In this document: piece after piece, positions 36,092 to 45,061 of the stretch
Layout of the letters: every line of letters starts with the position of its first letter
How positions within the stretch are numbered: the first letter of the stretch is position 1
Assembly: GCA_964602985.1 (NCBI GenBank)
Contig: CAZRTJ010000003.1
Span: 124,001 to 188,000 of the forward strand
Source: CAYZJB01 sp964602985
GTDB lineage: Bacteria > CLD3 > SB21
Length of the DNA stretch: 64,000 nt
Direction: 5' to 3'
Made by a program: the position numbers and the translations under genes
The notes under the pieces: generated by a model
Told to the model about the DNA's origin: nothing
The model's database searches: none
What the model saw: the letters and a program-made list of their open reading frames with translations, nothing else

Positions 36092-38346
36092 CGCTCCATC
36101 CGGTTGCGAATCGAGTTGCGGTACAGAGATTCGATTTCGCGTACGGAAATGTGGATCCAATCGTTGATATGAAGGTCGGGTCCGCCGACCGTGCCCAAGC
36201 GCGTGCACGGGATCGCCGCGGCGGTCGCGCTCTGCGCGACCGACTCTGCCCGATCCGGACTCACCGTGATCACGATCCGACTGGCGTCTTCTCCAAATAA
36301 CAGAAAATCCCTGCGTCCCCCGTCGGGCAGAGTCACACGGCATCCCATGCCGTGGCCGCGGCGCGCGTCCAAACAACATTCCGCCAGCGCCACCGCCAAT
36401 CCGCCGTCCGACACATCGTGCGCGCTTTGCACCCATCCACGCCGGATCATCTCAAGCGTGACCTGCTGCAGCTTCTTTTCGAACTCCAAATCCAGGCTCG
36501 GCACATCGCCCTGCACCCGACCGTGAATTTCCTTCAGATATTCACTGCCCCCGATTTCGCATTTGTTTGTTCCGAGCAGATAGACAACGTCGCCCTCGTT
36601 CTTAAAGAAACACGTCGTCACGTGGTCCACGTCTTCGATGACACCAACCATGCCGATGGTCGGTGTCGGATAGACCGCGTAATCGGGACTTTCGTTGTAG
36701 AAACTCACATTGCCTCCCGTCACCGGTGTATCCAGGACGCGGCACGCTTCGCCCATTCCCGTGACCGCTTCCTTGAACTGCCAATAGTTCTCCGGCTTGT
36801 ACGGGTTCCCGAAGTTCAGACAATTGGTAATCGCGACCGGCATGGCCCCGCTGCACACGACGTTGCGGGCAGACTCGGCGACATTCAATTGCGCCCCGCG
36901 ACGCGGATTGAGGTACACGTATCGACCGTTGCAGTCCACTGTTACGGCAATGGCCTTCGTCGTCCCTTTGATGCGCACCACCGAGCTGTCTGCGCCGGGC
37001 CACGTAACCGTATTGCTCTGTACGGTGGAATCATACTGGTCGTAAGCCCATTCTTTGGATGCGATGTTCGGCGACGCCAGCAACGTACGAAGCGATTCTG
37101 TCAGATCGGCCGGTTGCGGGATGTCCGACTCCGAAAGAGCGTGCGCGGATCTCAAGTACGATGGCTCTTTCGTCTCGCGGATGTAGACCGGCGCACCACC
37201 GCCGAGCACCAGCGATTCACTTGGAATTTCTGCGAAGACGCGCCCCTGGTAGGTGACGCGCAGCAGTCCGTCATTCGTCACGCGCCCAATCACCACACCG
37301 TGCAAGTCCCATTTCTGAAAAATCCGCTGAATCTCCTCTTCGTGACCCTTCTCCACCACGATCAGCATCCGTTCCTGACTCTCCGACAACATGATCTCGT
37401 ACGGCGTCATGTGGTCTTCGCGGGTCGGCACAAGACTGAGTTCGATTTCCATTCCGCTTTGTCCCTTGGCGCTCATCTCTGCGCTGGAGCAGGTCAGGCC
37501 GGCCGCGCCCATATCCTGCACGCCCACGACATACCCTGTCGCAATCGCTTCCAGCGTCGCTTCGAGCAGGAGCTTCTCAGTAAAAGGATCGCCGATCTGT
37601 ACGTTGGGGCGTTTGTGTTCGGACGCTTCGGAAATTTCTTCGGAGGCGAAGGTCGCACCATGAATTCCATCCCGTCCGGTGGCTGAACCGACGATGAGTA
37701 CCGGGTTACCAGCGCCCTTGGCGATGGCGCTCGCCGACAGACCGTCTTTCACCAGACCGACCGCCATCGCATTGACCAGGGGATTGTCTGTGTAACATTT
37801 TTCGAAATACACTTCGCCGCCGACGGTTGGAACACCGAAACAATTACCGTAATCCCCGATTCCCTTCACCACGTGGGCAAATAAATACCGAACGTGCTCG
37901 TCATCAAGTGTTCCAAAACGCAGGGAATTCAGCGCGGCGATCGGACGTGCGCCCATCGTGAAGATATCCCGAAGAATCCCGCCGACGCCTGTCGCCGCGC
38001 CTTGATACGGCTCGATCGCAGACGGGTGGTTGTGGCTTTCGATTTTGAATGCGATGGCGTATCCGTCTCCGATGTCGATCAGTCCTGCATTTTCCTCTCC
38101 TGCGCCCTTCAACACGCGTTTGCCGGTTTTCGGAAGTGTCTTGAGGACCGCAATCGAGTTCTTGTAACTGCAATGCTCGCTCCACATGACAGAAAAAATT
38201 CCGAGTTCGGTGAACGTCGGTTTCCGTCCGAGGATCTCCAGGATCTTGTCGTACTCCTCCTCCAGAAGTCCGTGCTCTTTGGCCAACCCCAGACTGACCT
38301 GAGGTTCGATGATGGACTGGAGCGGAATGGATTTCGCGTGATGCAT
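36088..38346 (-). CDS. purL: Phosphoribosylformylglycinamidine synthase II
   Basis: Purine synthesis step four; works with PurQ and PurS to convert FGAR to FGAM. The 752-residue single-domain (small) form starts with the LGLAKEHGLLEEEYDKI linker domain and has WSEHCSYKNS with the catalytic His, GIGDYGN, GEENAGLIDIGDGYAIAFKIESHNHPS, and NCLNFGNP in the second half. purQ and purS are not nearby. It is preceded by its own promoter. Confidence 0.97.
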   Translation of the reverse strand: MHHAKSIPLQSIIEPQVSLGLAKEHGLLEEEYDKILEILGRKPTFTELGIFSVMWSEHCSYKNSIAVLKTLPKTGKRVLKGAGEENAGLIDIGDGYAIAFKIESHNHPSAIEPYQGAATGVGGILRDIFTMGARPIAALNSLRFGTLDDEHVRYLFAHVVKGIGDYGNCFGVPTVGGEVYFEKCYTDNPLVNAMAVGLVKDGLSASAIAKGAGNPVLIVGSATGRDGIHGATFASEEISEASEHKRPNVQIGDPFTEKLLLEATLEAIATGYVVGVQDMGAAGLTCSSAEMSAKGQSGMEIELSLVPTREDHMTPYEIMLSESQERMLIVVEKGHEEEIQRIFQKWDLHGVVIGRVTNDGLLRVTYQGRVFAEIPSESLVLGGGAPVYIRETKEPSYLRSAHALSESDIPQPADLTESLRTLLASPNIASKEWAYDQYDSTVQSNTVTWPGADSSVVRIKGTTKAIAVTVDCNGRYVYLNPRRGAQLNVAESARNVVCSGAMPVAITNCLNFGNPYKPENYWQFKEAVTGMGEACRVLDTPVTGGNVSFYNESPDYAVYPTPTIGMVGVIEDVDHVTTCFFKNEGDVVYLLGTNKCEIGGSEYLKEIHGRVQGDVPSLDLEFEKKLQQVTLEMIRRGWVQSAHDVSDGGLAVALAECCLDARRGHGMGCRVTLPDGGRRDFLLFGEDASRIVITVSPDRAESVAQSATAAAIPCTRLGTVGGPDLHINDWIHISVREIESLYRNSIRNRMER

Positions 38347-38373
38347 CGCTTTGCCCTTCTCAACGTTCGCCTG

Positions 38374-38401
38374 AATATAGATTTTTCTCCCGGCTTTGCA
38401 A
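38374..38401 (-). promoter_or_regulatory. Candidate purL promoter
   Basis: Minus-strand TTGCAA (38396-38401), 16 bases, TATATT (38374-38379), 28 bases before the purL ATG, which has GAGAAGG upstream. I see no PurR-like palindrome. Confidence 0.5.
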
Positions 38402-38459
38402 CGGGATTGTGGTTTCTGAAAAATTCGAAAAACCGCTCACCCACTGTGAATAGACGGAA

Positions 38460-40724
38460 TTAGATTTGCACGCTGAGTCCAAGTGACAGCAATCGCGGGA
38501 AAAATGTCTGATCGGACAGATAGAGTTCCGTGACGCGGTTGCCTTGACGCGACACTTTCCACACTTTCTGACGAACATTCCTGTGTCCCAGGATGTTAAA
38601 GAGATTCAGATACGTCACGAGATTCATCGAACGGATCTCCCAGGCCTTCTCGATCTTCAGATCAAGGGTCTGAAAGGATGGCAATCTGCGGCTGTTTTTT
38701 TCACCTGCTTCAAAATAGATCCTCGAATTCGGAAGGGTGGAATCTCCCAGGACCATCGCGCGGACCGGCGTATAGGGATCTCCAGAGTGAAAGCGCCAGA
38801 TGGCGCCAAGCGTGACGGACTTTCCGATATAGAGAATGTGATTGACGGTTACTGCGTGGGTTCGATCGCGATCGCGCACCGTGCGGTCCACTCCATTGGC
38901 AATGCGATTGACACCAAATGCATACACGACGTTCAAGTGGTTCTTCTCTCCATGGAGTTGTCTGATGGACACTTCCATGCCGTACGAGGATCCCGTTTTC
39001 GTTCCAAATGCGCCATCCACGACACCCAATCCGGCAATTCGATTCCCAAAATCAAACGCATAGTCATCGCGAAGCCGGACGTACTCTTTCACGTACAGAT
39101 CGGCGGTGACGCTCCTGCGATGAGCCTGGTCGTATTGTATGGAAGCAGCGTAGTGGATGCTCTTCTCGGGTCGTTTATCGGGAACGCTTTGATTGTCGTA
39201 GACCCTCAACCGATAGTAGCTGTCTGGTTGAAAGTACCAGCCATACGCCAGCTTGAACGCCAGCTGTTCGTTGACCCCATATCGGAGACCCAACCGGGGA
39301 GCGAGTTGTGGCTCTGAACTGTACGTTTGTCGGGACAATCGAACGCCGAACTGCAACCCGATCTCTTCGGTGGCACGCCAAGTGTCCTCCGCGTAGATCG
39401 CCATGGTATGTCCGTCCAATTTGGAATCGACAAGAACAGTGTCGAGAACAACGGCGCTCTCCGTGGTCGCGAGTTGATCGAACCTCACTTCTTCGTACCC
39501 GTATTGACTGAAGAATTGGTTCCATTCCATCCCCACTCCCAGTGTGTGATGATCCGTCCACTTCCACAGCAGATCCTCACGGACGGTGAAGATGTGTATA
39601 TTCCGATTATCCTTATTGTCCGGACCCTCGCTGGATTCAAAGGCGAAATTCGAATTCTTCACCAGATTCTGCCAGCCAAAGGTGCTGGACACGGCCAGCC
39701 GATCGCTGGGATTCCAATTCCAATTGAACCAGCCATAGATATTTCTTCTCTGACTCTTGAACGACTCACTCCTCGTGTACGCCAGACCTTCCTCGTACCG
39801 CACATCATCGCTGGAATACAGAAGATTCAGCGACGCGGTGCCTCGCGGACCCGATCGATAGGCAAATTTATTCCATACATCGTAATAGACCGGACGAAAG
39901 GATGAGTTCCCGCCAGCGACGACATCAATATACCCGCGTCTGGCGGAAACAAAATGCGTCAGCGCGGGATGGATCGCCTTGTTCATGTAGACCGACGCAT
40001 TCAGGAAATCAATTGCCCCGTAAATGTTCTTTTCCTGCACCTCGTCCTTGGTACGAACACGAATTGTCCCGGACATTCGATCCGGGTATCTGGCGGAATG
40101 ACCTCCCGGAACGACGGCGATGTCCTTGATGATTTCCGTGTTCACCACGCCAAAGGGCCCATCCAACTCGTCCAGATGGTACGGATCATGAAGAACCATG
40201 TTATCCAAAAGGAAGGCTGTTTCGTCCGGATTTCCCCCACGCACATGCAATCGGGAACTCCAATCCGTGCTGGCAATACTGGGGATCACCTGCAACGACC
40301 GAAAGACGTCCTTGCCAAAGTTGGGTGTGGCCAAGACTTCATCGGAACTCAACGACTTCGTCGAAATCTCCGACCCGATCTCGATGATTCCCGGGCTGAT
40401 CTCCACAACGTCAAGAACGAAGACCCGCTCCTCTAACTGCACATCGAGTTGTCGGTCCGACGAAATGGTAATTTGTCTTTGGATCTTCTGGTAGCCAATG
40501 TGTTCGAAAGCGACTACATGCTTTCCCTCCGATACACCCGTGATCCGATAGTGACCCATACTGTCGGTGACCGATCCTTTCGCGCTCTGGAGAATCCGCA
40601 CTTGCACTCCGGGAAGAACGGTTCCACGGATCCTGTCCGAAATCACGCCATCGATTGAATACTCTTGCCCAAAGCCGGCTCGCCCTGCTACGACAATCAA
40701 GAACATGGCTCCCTTCCACAGCAT
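38460..40724 (-). CDS. TonB-dependent outer-membrane receptor with carboxypeptidase-regulatory-like N-domain
   Basis: A 754-residue receptor. After a signal peptide (MLWKGAMFLIVVAGRAGFGQ) comes a carboxypeptidase-regulatory-like domain (IDGVISDRIRGTVLPGVQV, about 22-105), a plug (FRSLQVIPSIASTDWSSRLHVRGG, with NTEIIKDIAVVPGGHSARYPDRMSG) and a 22-strand-type barrel ending in an aromatic-poor QI terminus. The ligand is unknown. ATG 40724 is chosen because of the signal peptide; the upstream extension does not resemble one. It lies alone, 113 bases ahead of purL. Confidence 0.92.
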   Translation of the reverse strand: MLWKGAMFLIVVAGRAGFGQEYSIDGVISDRIRGTVLPGVQVRILQSAKGSVTDSMGHYRITGVSEGKHVVAFEHIGYQKIQRQITISSDRQLDVQLEERVFVLDVVEISPGIIEIGSEISTKSLSSDEVLATPNFGKDVFRSLQVIPSIASTDWSSRLHVRGGNPDETAFLLDNMVLHDPYHLDELDGPFGVVNTEIIKDIAVVPGGHSARYPDRMSGTIRVRTKDEVQEKNIYGAIDFLNASVYMNKAIHPALTHFVSARRGYIDVVAGGNSSFRPVYYDVWNKFAYRSGPRGTASLNLLYSSDDVRYEEGLAYTRSESFKSQRRNIYGWFNWNWNPSDRLAVSSTFGWQNLVKNSNFAFESSEGPDNKDNRNIHIFTVREDLLWKWTDHHTLGVGMEWNQFFSQYGYEEVRFDQLATTESAVVLDTVLVDSKLDGHTMAIYAEDTWRATEEIGLQFGVRLSRQTYSSEPQLAPRLGLRYGVNEQLAFKLAYGWYFQPDSYYRLRVYDNQSVPDKRPEKSIHYAASIQYDQAHRRSVTADLYVKEYVRLRDDYAFDFGNRIAGLGVVDGAFGTKTGSSYGMEVSIRQLHGEKNHLNVVYAFGVNRIANGVDRTVRDRDRTHAVTVNHILYIGKSVTLGAIWRFHSGDPYTPVRAMVLGDSTLPNSRIYFEAGEKNSRRLPSFQTLDLKIEKAWEIRSMNLVTYLNLFNILGHRNVRQKVWKVSRQGNRVTELYLSDQTFFPRLLSLGLSVQI

Positions 40725-40892
40725 TTTCGCCCTCACTACGTTAGATGGTGACAAGTCTGACACTCTCGGCCGAAACGGCTCGATCGGAACTATCGGATCA
40801 TTGACTCGGGAAGACGCCATCCCACACTGGGAGAATCGCCAGTAGGGAACTTACTAATCGCCTCATCAGTAATTGTTGTATTTGTGCGTTGA

Positions 40893-41054
40893 TCAAAACT
40901 GCAAATCTCTCGTAAAAGCTGTCCGCGGTGTTGTGTTTCCTTGAGGCACGAATAGGGGCTTCCTCTCTCCACACGCCGGCTTCCTGAAAATCATTCGATC
41001 GGGATCATACTTCCGATCAGCAAAATCCAATAATCGGTTGTACTGGCGAGACAT
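40893..41054 (-). CDS. Hypothetical 53-residue basic protein
   Basis: A short frame from ATG 41054 to TGA 40893, beginning MSRQYNRLLDFADRKYD and ending TRDLQF. A strong ribosome site (AGGGAGG) lies nine bases before the ATG, immediately after the stop of the ThyX-like gene, so it would be the last gene of that operon. The product is basic and soluble and has no motif I know. Only the ribosome site and position support it. Confidence 0.5.
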   Translation of the reverse strand: MSRQYNRLLDFADRKYDPDRMIFRKPACGERKPLFVPQGNTTPRTAFTRDLQF

Positions 41055-41069
41055 TTCGCTACGCCTCCC

Positions 41070-42611
41070 TTAAATCACCCGCTGATACTCCTTGATGCCC
41101 AGCGTCCACACGCGCTCGCCACAAAAGCGGTCTCCTTCCGGACAATACGGACGAAGATCGGCCAGATGTCGAATCCCGCACGGCGGCAACAAGTACCGAC
41201 CAATGAGCGGATTGATTTGCTGAATCTGCTCCACCTCGTCCACCGACGCGCGCCAGATCTCTTCCTGCGCGAGATAACACAGTCGCATCGCCATTTTGTG
41301 ATGGAGGTTCAGCAAGTCCGCAGACTCTGCAAAGCGTATGGACACCGCATTGGGAAGCAAGTAGGATGAAAATTCTGCAGAAACCCCCAGCGCACGCAGT
41401 TGACGAATATCCTCCCACGTGCGCGTCATCGTTTCATCGTAGAACTTCTTCACGCCATCGTCCAACTCGACCAGGACCGGCGTGATGTAGTCCGGTTCGT
41501 CCGACTGGTGCGCGGTGAGCACGGGACGCGATCCCGGAGTCATCCTGTGTCTCTGGTCCTGAGAGTCCGCCGCGTGACTCAATTTCTTGCGAAACGTGTA
41601 GTGAGGATGAAACAGCGTTCTGGACACTTTGGATAACGTCGACAGATTCAGGGCCTCTCCGTAAATCCGGTTGCGAGCGGGATCGAGAGCCAGTCGGATG
41701 GCCTCTTCATCACCCAACTCGGCCCGGGTCACCCCCAGCACCTCCCGCACGCTCTGCGCCAGCACCGCCTCCTGATGGACTTTGTAGTCCACCAGTTTCG
41801 ATACGCGCCCGTCGAGACTTGCGTCAAATTCCTTCACGAAGGCGGATGGGGCTTCGGTGCGAGGCGGATGATGGACGAAAAAATCATGCTCCACGGTTTC
41901 TTCGATCGGCAGTTCCTCTTCGAGAATGACCTTGTACATCGGATCGACCGTCGTCAACTCCCGTACCATCTTCTCGACCACCAGCCGCTGCTCGAACGGG
42001 GTGTCGAACTGATTGCACAGCCGATAATAGCGGAGCAGCGTGATGCCGCTGATGGTATGAACCAGATAGGCGAATGCGGAAACCGGAATCACATACCGCG
42101 CGATTTCCTGACACTTTTTCTGAATTTCCTTCGCGTATTTGTCTTTGGCTTTGCGCCGGGCGGGAAATCGCTTGAAGTACGCGTCTTCGGTGACCCTCCA
42201 CAGCCGTTCATTCAACAGCCGATACGCCTCCATCTGCCGCGTCAGACAGGATCGGTAGACCTCCAGCGCACGACCCGTCAAGGGCGGAATCGCAAACGCG
42301 CCGTCCTGGATCGCCACGTATCGTTGACTCACCTGCTCGGAGTTGTAGAAAGGATGGCTGTGAAGGAAACTCCAGATGAAATGACGCGACACGTTGGTCA
42401 GCTCGAACTGAAAGTAGGCGTGTGTGAATACGGTGTGGTGCCCGGCGTGATACACGCTTTGCGCCAGAGGAAAGTGCTTTTCGGAAATACTCTCGTCCCG
42501 CACGATCCCTTTGGAGGAATAACAGGTGCGAGCGGCGGCAAGGGCATTCTGAAACGGAGTGGAAAACGATTTGGTCAAGACAACCTGGGGTTCCGCAGAA
42601 AGGAAGGACAT
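41070..42611 (-). CDS. Tandem-domain ThyX-like flavin-dependent thymidylate synthase homologue
   Basis: A 513-residue protein made of two ThyX-like halves, where normal ThyX is 200-250 residues. The first has RHFIWSF (76-82) and SEQVSQRY (91-98), a changed form of the RHRxxxxxxxS motif, and a IPVSAFAYLVHTISGITLLRYYR helix (175-197, a ThyX-type C-helix). The second has RHRMTPGS (354-361) with the canonical Arg-His-Arg, and a second helix starting YLLPNAVSIRFAES. ThyX makes dTMP from dUMP with FAD and folate. Whether this form is catalytic is uncertain. It begins with a TGATG overlap with the enoyl-CoA hydratase gene. Confidence 0.8.
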   Translation of the reverse strand: MSFLSAEPQVVLTKSFSTPFQNALAAARTCYSSKGIVRDESISEKHFPLAQSVYHAGHHTVFTHAYFQFELTNVSRHFIWSFLHSHPFYNSEQVSQRYVAIQDGAFAIPPLTGRALEVYRSCLTRQMEAYRLLNERLWRVTEDAYFKRFPARRKAKDKYAKEIQKKCQEIARYVIPVSAFAYLVHTISGITLLRYYRLCNQFDTPFEQRLVVEKMVRELTTVDPMYKVILEEELPIEETVEHDFFVHHPPRTEAPSAFVKEFDASLDGRVSKLVDYKVHQEAVLAQSVREVLGVTRAELGDEEAIRLALDPARNRIYGEALNLSTLSKVSRTLFHPHYTFRKKLSHAADSQDQRHRMTPGSRPVLTAHQSDEPDYITPVLVELDDGVKKFYDETMTRTWEDIRQLRALGVSAEFSSYLLPNAVSIRFAESADLLNLHHKMAMRLCYLAQEEIWRASVDEVEQIQQINPLIGRYLLPPCGIRHLADLRPYCPEGDRFCGERVWTLGIKEYQRVI

Positions 42612-43390
42612 CAGGAATTGGTCCAGATCGGTTTGCGTTTCTCCGCAAAGGCCTGCAAGGCCTCGCGACGATCGCGCGTGGGAATCGTCCTGTTGTAACA
42701 GTCGTTTTCAATCTCGAATCCCTCGCGGAGCGAGACATCCAGACCTTGCCGCACAGCCTTCTTGGCCTGTCGGACCGCGATCGGCCCGTTGGCGGCGATC
42801 TCCTGCGCGAGTGTCTCTGCCGTCGCGTCCAATTCTTTCCGCGGTACGACATCCGACACCACGCCGTATCGCAGACACTCGTGCGCGGAAAAAATCCTCG
42901 CCGTCAGGATCCACAATAACCCGGCGCTGTAGCCAATCAGCCTCGGAAGACGCTGCGTTCCGCCGGCCCCGGGGAGGATACCCAGCGCGGTCTCGCGCAA
43001 TCCCATTTGCACTGTGTCCGCCGCAATTCGAAAATCGCAAGCCAACGCCAACTCGCATCCTCCACCCAGCGCGCTTCCGTGAACGGCCGCAATCGTCGGG
43101 ATTTCAATCTCCCCGATCTTGTGAATCGTCCGCCCGATCCCATTCTTCACAAACTCCTTCACCTCGGCTTCGCTCATGCTTTGCCGCTCCTTGAGATCAG
43201 CCCCCGCGCAAAATTGATCCAGCGCGGAACGAAGAATCACCACCCGCGCGTCCCGATCCTCCGCGATCCGATCACAAACATCGGACAGTTCGGTCAGGAT
43301 TTCCCGATTCAGCGCGTTCACCTTCGGACGGTTCAGCGAAACGGTCGTGACCCCTCCGACCGCGGAATATGTGAGATGCTGGTAGTTCAC
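42611..43390 (-). CDS. Enoyl-CoA hydratase/isomerase family protein
   Basis: A 259-residue crotonase-fold enzyme. It has CAGADLKERQSM (oxyanion-hole region), AAVHGSALGGGCELALACDFRIAA (the second oxyanion loop), and GLRETALGILPGAGGTQRLPRLIG with the catalytic Glu positions of true hydratases. It probably acts in fatty-acid or amino-acid degradation, hydrating an enoyl-CoA. It is 16 bases from the ACT gene and overlaps the ThyX-like gene. Confidence 0.92.
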   Translation of the reverse strand: MNYQHLTYSAVGGVTTVSLNRPKVNALNREILTELSDVCDRIAEDRDARVVILRSALDQFCAGADLKERQSMSEAEVKEFVKNGIGRTIHKIGEIEIPTIAAVHGSALGGGCELALACDFRIAADTVQMGLRETALGILPGAGGTQRLPRLIGYSAGLLWILTARIFSAHECLRYGVVSDVVPRKELDATAETLAQEIAANGPIAVRQAKKAVRQGLDVSLREGFEIENDCYNRTIPTRDRREALQAFAEKRKPIWTNS

Positions 43391-43406
43391 GATCTTCTAC
43401 CGGAAT

Positions 43407-43853
43407 TCAGATCCGGTGCATGGTATTGAATACATCTTCGTGTTGTGCGAGAATCCGTACGCCCAGTTTTTGCGACACCTGACCCAGCCGCTCCTTGATC
43501 GTGCCGAACGGACACACCGCATTCTGGATGTTCACGATCATGATCAGGGTGAAGAACTCCTGCATGATCCGTTGGCTGAGATCCAGGATGTCACACTTGC
43601 AATCGGCCAGCGTCTGAGAAATTGACGAAATAATACCCGGCTGATTGCGACCGAATGCCGTCACAATGATCCGGCCTTCGGTTTTGTTCAGATACTTAAA
43701 CGTCGACGGATGCTCTTCGACCAGAGAGGGCTCCTCGGTGCGACGGACGGCCTCCATAACCACCTTCTTGACCGTTTCATCGCTGGCGTGGGACCCCAAC
43801 TGCCGACGCGTTTCCTCGATAAGGCGCCGTAACTTCTCTTCGCTGATACTCAA
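43407..43853 (-). CDS. ACT-domain protein, UPF0237-like, TTG start
   Basis: A 148-residue protein. The N-terminal 60 residues are helical and charged (SEEKLRRLIEETRRQLG). The C-terminal part is an ACT domain: IIVTAFGRNQPGIISSIS, then CDILDLSQRIMQEFFTLIMIV and the ending LAQHEDVFNTMHRI, which matches UPF0237 proteins closely. Those bind small ligands, but the ligand is unknown. The start is TTG 43853, overlapping the kinase stop as TTGA with AAGGA nine bases upstream; frames further upstream lie inside the kinase gene. The N-terminal extension is unusual for UPF0237. Confidence 0.85.
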   Translation of the reverse strand: MSISEEKLRRLIEETRRQLGSHASDETVKKVVMEAVRRTEEPSLVEEHPSTFKYLNKTEGRIIVTAFGRNQPGIISSISQTLADCKCDILDLSQRIMQEFFTLIMIVNIQNAVCPFGTIKERLGQVSQKLGVRILAQHEDVFNTMHRI

Positions 43854-45061
43854 GATTCGGTTTCCTTCAATTGAATGCGGATCGTGGTGCCGACTCCCGG
43901 CTTGCTGTCTTTGACAAAGATCTTTCCTCCATGATAGTCCTGAATGATTCTTCGCGCAAGACTCAAACCCAACCCCCATCCGCGCTTCTTCGTACTGAAT
44001 CCCGGCCGGAAAATGTGTTCCCGGTGTTTGACCTCCACTCCGCGTCCGTTGTCCCGGATGTCGATCATCGCGTGACCGTGCTGGCGGCTCGTCGTGATCT
44101 GAATCAAACCCTCCCCGGTTTCAATCGCGTCCATGGAGTTCTTGATAAGGTTTTCCACAACCCAGCTGAACAGTTGGGTGTTCAAATGAATGTGAACGCC
44201 CGGTTCATAGTCCTCCGTAATGACCATTCGCTTTCCTTGTTGCGGCAACCGGAGGCGGAAGTACTGTACGATCTCGTGAATCACCGGCGACAACTCCGTT
44301 CGTTTCAGATCGGAGGCGGAACCGATTTGCGAAAATCGCGAGACGATCCGGTCGATCCGGCCCAGATCGACCTCCATTTCAGACACGATGCGCAGGAGCC
44401 GCTCGCGTCCATCGGCTTCCGCCTTCACCAGTTCGACCCATCCCAGCATCGAGGACAGCGGCGTTCCGAGTTGATGCGCCGTCTCTTTTGCCATGCCGAT
44501 CCAGATCGATCGTTGTTCCGAGCGCTTGATATTACTAAAACCGATGTAGCCGATCAATATGAATGCTCCCACCACAGCGATCTCAATGTACGGCAGCCAC
44601 CGCAACTCCCGGATCAACGGCGTGTCCGTGTCGTAATGGATGTAGCCGAGAACCGTGGTGTCGTATTGAATCGGCAACGGCTCGTTCACCAGATCCATCT
44701 CCTGCATACGGATGCGAACTCTTTCGAGTGTACGTTCACCGACCGAGTCGGGCGAAATTCCTTCGAGATTTTTCCACGACAGCGGTTCCCCGTCGGCATC
44801 GGAGTTGATGATCGGAAAATCGATGCGACGAATGACATCGTCAAAGACGAAATTGTACTCCGCCTCGGAGTCGTCCTGTCCGATCCGCGCGATCATCTGC
44901 GCATAGACTTTGACAATTCGCCGGGAATTATCGCGGAGCCTTTCCAGAATATGCTGCGTGTAGAACAACACGCCGAAAATAATGACCAGAGCCGCGACGA
45001 AAAGACTGGCCTTTAGCCCGACTGTCAGTCGGTACGGATTGACCTGTCGGTTCTTTTTCAT
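43850..45061 (-). CDS. Membrane-bound sensor histidine kinase
   Basis: A 403-residue kinase with membrane helices at about 17-37 and 157-175 around a periplasmic sensor domain, no HAMP, and an H-box KETAHQLGTPLSSMLGW (phospho-acceptor His196), the variant common in Bacteroidota-type kinases. The ATPase part has NLIKNSMDAI, DNGRGV and GWGLGLSLARRII. Its ATG overlaps the glycosidase stop (ATGA) and its stop overlaps the ACT start. No receiver gene is nearby, so its partner is elsewhere. Confidence 0.93.
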   Translation of the reverse strand: MKKNRQVNPYRLTVGLKASLFVAALVIIFGVLFYTQHILERLRDNSRRIVKVYAQMIARIGQDDSEAEYNFVFDDVIRRIDFPIINSDADGEPLSWKNLEGISPDSVGERTLERVRIRMQEMDLVNEPLPIQYDTTVLGYIHYDTDTPLIRELRWLPYIEIAVVGAFILIGYIGFSNIKRSEQRSIWIGMAKETAHQLGTPLSSMLGWVELVKAEADGRERLLRIVSEMEVDLGRIDRIVSRFSQIGSASDLKRTELSPVIHEIVQYFRLRLPQQGKRMVITEDYEPGVHIHLNTQLFSWVVENLIKNSMDAIETGEGLIQITTSRQHGHAMIDIRDNGRGVEVKHREHIFRPGFSTKKRGWGLGLSLARRIIQDYHGGKIFVKDSKPGVGTTIRIQLKETES

